From contig PKTG01000097.1 in NCBI GenBank assembly GCA_002869225.1, positions 6,179-43,449 of the forward strand: a stretch of 37,271 nt of DNA, in the 5' to 3' direction. Each line of letters opens with the position of its first letter. Position 1 is the stretch's first letter. Of the stretch, positions 35,720-37,271 are shown one piece after another. This stretch comes from Candidatus Muiribacterium halophilum. GTDB taxonomy: Bacteria > Muiribacteriota > Muiribacteriia > Muiribacteriales > Muiribacteriaceae. The position numbers and the translations under genes were made by a program. The notes beneath the pieces are model-generated. The model was not told the origin of the DNA, did no database searches, and saw only the letters and a program-made list of their open reading frames with translations.

Positions 35720-37271
35720 TATTTCTTTCAATCTTATTTCTATTTCTTGTACCAGTAATATCTTTTTCAGATGATTATACTCAGGATCAATATGATTCCT
35801 ATCAATGGTTTTTAAAAGGAAAATTTCTATTTAATCAGGAAAAATATGTTGAAGCATATTCTGCTTTAAAAAAAGCGGCAGAAATAGATCCGGAAAATAA
35901 AAAAGCGATTGATCTTATACAGAAAATAGAGGATATAGCTGAGATTCAGAAGATAAAAGTAAAAGAGGAAATTGAAAAGATCAGAGATGCTTCTGAAAAG
36001 ATCAAACAAGAGCTTCCAAAACCTGAAGTGATTGTTGAAAAGAAAGAGTATGCATGGGATGAATTTCACTTCAAGCTTGCAGAAAGATATATGGGTGAAA
36101 GTCAATATGATAAAGCTATAGAAGAGTTTCAAAGATCTTTAGAGGTTTTTCCTGATAATGTTCTTGCACACTATTATCTTTTTCTTATCTTTAGAACAAG
36201 GAAACAATATGATAAAGCTTTAGATAAAGTCTATGATATATCTGTTTTTACAAGGCCTTACGCTATATGGCAGGATATGAAGAATAAAGGTGAAGATACC
36301 CAAAATATTAGCAAAGTCATTGCTGAATTAGAACCATATTTTAAATATTTTCCGGGTCAGGATTTTCTTAAAAAATTCTCTGATGAGATGAGATGTATGA
36401 TATATGAGATGGAAGTAGAGAGTGCGTATGAAAAGGATAAAGACTTTTCCTCTGTTAGAAAATTTCTTGATAGAAGTTTTAATTATAGAATAATAAAAGA
36501 GCTTGATTATTTTAAAGAACCATTTCCTGAATTCTCAGTATCATCATTATTTGCAAGAGGATTACTGAAGAAAGAATATAAATGTCCTGCTGGCGGTGAA
36601 TATTTTGTTAAGAACGGTAGGGTTTACTGTTCTAAATGTGATCTGGAAAATCTTGATAAACAGGAAGAAAAGATCAAAGAGGATCAGATAATAATAGCTC
36701 AGGCTGATAGAACGAAGTTTCTTAAATATAGTAAGCTTGGTGATACCTTCTTTATGAAAGATAAATATGACCTTTCTCTCTTAAATTATAAAGAAGCATT
36801 ATCTTATTTTGATAGATCGCCAGCTGTAAAAAACAAGATTGGTGTTATTTTCAAGTTAAAAGGAAAGATGGATGAAGCAGAGAAATATTTTAGAGCGGCT
36901 CTTGCGGAACAGTATGACTTTATTCCTGCATTTGTAAACCTTGGTTCTGTACTTTATGACAAGGGCGAATATGAGAATGCGATAATAGAACTAAAAAAAG
37001 CTTTGCTTATAACAAGTTCAGACTTTAATGTTCACTATAATATGGGACTTAGTTATGAAAAATTAGGTAAGATCGAAGAAGCGCTTGCTTCCTTTAGAAA
37101 AGCTATATATATAAATGGATCGTTTCCTGACCCATATATACAGATGGCTATGATATATAAAGATAAAGGCGAAAACAAAAATGCCATAGAAGCCCTAAGA
37201 AAAGCTCGTGAACTGGTCAAAGAAGACTACGATATGTCAACCACAATAGATAAACTGATTGAATCACTCAA
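35704..37271 (+). CDS. Exported TPR-repeat protein (partial, runs off the window)
   Basis: The frame opens at ATG 35704, inside the end of secA, and stays open to the right edge (522 codons). MLRKIIFLSILFLFLVPVISFS is a signal peptide. TPR units follow at about 37-70 (KGKFLFNQEKYVEAYSALKK), about 117-155 (LAERYMGESQYDKAIEEFQR), and four or more between about 335 and 515 (LGDTFFMKDKYDLSLLNYKEA; FKLKGKMDEAEKYFRAAL; LGSVLYDKGEYENAIIELKKA; MGLSYEKLGKIEEALASFRKA). Between the TPR blocks lies CPAGGEYFVKNGRVYCSKC (C294, C309, C312), which resembles the C-terminal CPxGGxYxxxxGxVxCS motif of pseudopilins or a small metal site. Likely a periplasmic or outer-membrane scaffold; function unknown. Confidence 0.82.
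   Translation, partial: MLRKIIFLSILFLFLVPVISFSDDYTQDQYDSYQWFLKGKFLFNQEKYVEAYSALKKAAEIDPENKKAIDLIQKIEDIAEIQKIKVKEEIEKIRDASEKIKQELPKPEVIVEKKEYAWDEFHFKLAERYMGESQYDKAIEEFQRSLEVFPDNVLAHYYLFLIFRTRKQYDKALDKVYDISVFTRPYAIWQDMKNKGEDTQNISKVIAELEPYFKYFPGQDFLKKFSDEMRCMIYEMEVESAYEKDKDFSSVRKFLDRSFNYRIIKELDYFKEPFPEFSVSSLFARGLLKKEYKCPAGGEYFVKNGRVYCSKCDLENLDKQEEKIKEDQIIIAQADRTKFLKYSKLGDTFFMKDKYDLSLLNYKEALSYFDRSPAVKNKIGVIFKLKGKMDEAEKYFRAALAEQYDFIPAFVNLGSVLYDKGEYENAIIELKKALLITSSDFNVHYNMGLSYEKLGKIEEALASFRKAIYINGSFPDPYIQMAMIYKDKGENKNAIEALRKARELVKEDYDMSTTIDKLIESL

Overview
The window reads as a chromosomal segment of an AT-rich, diderm (outer-membrane-bearing) bacterium. The evidence is LptD, an outer-membrane-type secreted repertoire, CapD/WecA/WecG envelope-glycan genes, a split two-subunit glycine decarboxylase (GcvPA/GcvPB), long-form HPF, HrcA with a CIRCE-like operator, and heavy use of AGA, ATA, CTT and GGA codons. 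I cannot place it in a phylum from the sequence alone. TAA, TGA and TAG are all used as terminators.

Layout: 1-70 is the last 22 codons of a plus-strand gene with a terminator. 75-2236 is a two-gene minus-strand unit (secreted phospholipase-D-like protein, then a small secreted protein). 2355-4045 holds tspO and gcvT. 4046-4459 is a non-coding stretch made of degenerate 7-bp repeats and small hairpins. A promoter before gcvH opens a very compact run to 19635 with gaps of at most about 15 bp or overlaps: gcvH, gcvPA, gcvPB, a homoserine-kinase-like gene, lysC, asd, lptD, a propeller lipoprotein, rpiB, upp, dCMP deaminase, a WecA-type transferase, a CapD-type dehydratase and a WecG fusion. 19636-22310 is an accessory patch: repeat arrays, an outer-membrane-protein remnant, a compositionally foreign exported-protein gene, a 370-bp element with terminal inverted repeats, pcm on the minus strand, and a hairpin-repeat cluster. 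22311-26012 is the heat-shock block groES-groEL-hrcA-dnaJ-like. 26283-37271 holds a CHASE2 adenylate cyclase, recJ fused to TPRs, apt, an AMIN/amidase, hpf, a PTS IIA gene, secA, and a TPR protein that runs off the window.

Most notable: four otherwise well-preserved plus-strand genes (gcvPA, a secreted-protein gene, recJ-TPR, ptsN-like) each carry exactly one in-frame TAA with the same frame continuing as good homologous protein to a second, natural stop. TAA also terminates many other genes here. This could be readthrough/recoding, recent nonsense mutation, or assembly error; the sequence alone cannot decide. Other unusual points are a homoserine-kinase homologue whose ATP-loop motifs are gone, a WecG fused to what looks like a catalytically dead WecA-type membrane domain, a CIRCE operator with compensated arm changes, three promoters spaced for leaderless mRNAs, and a MITE-like element.
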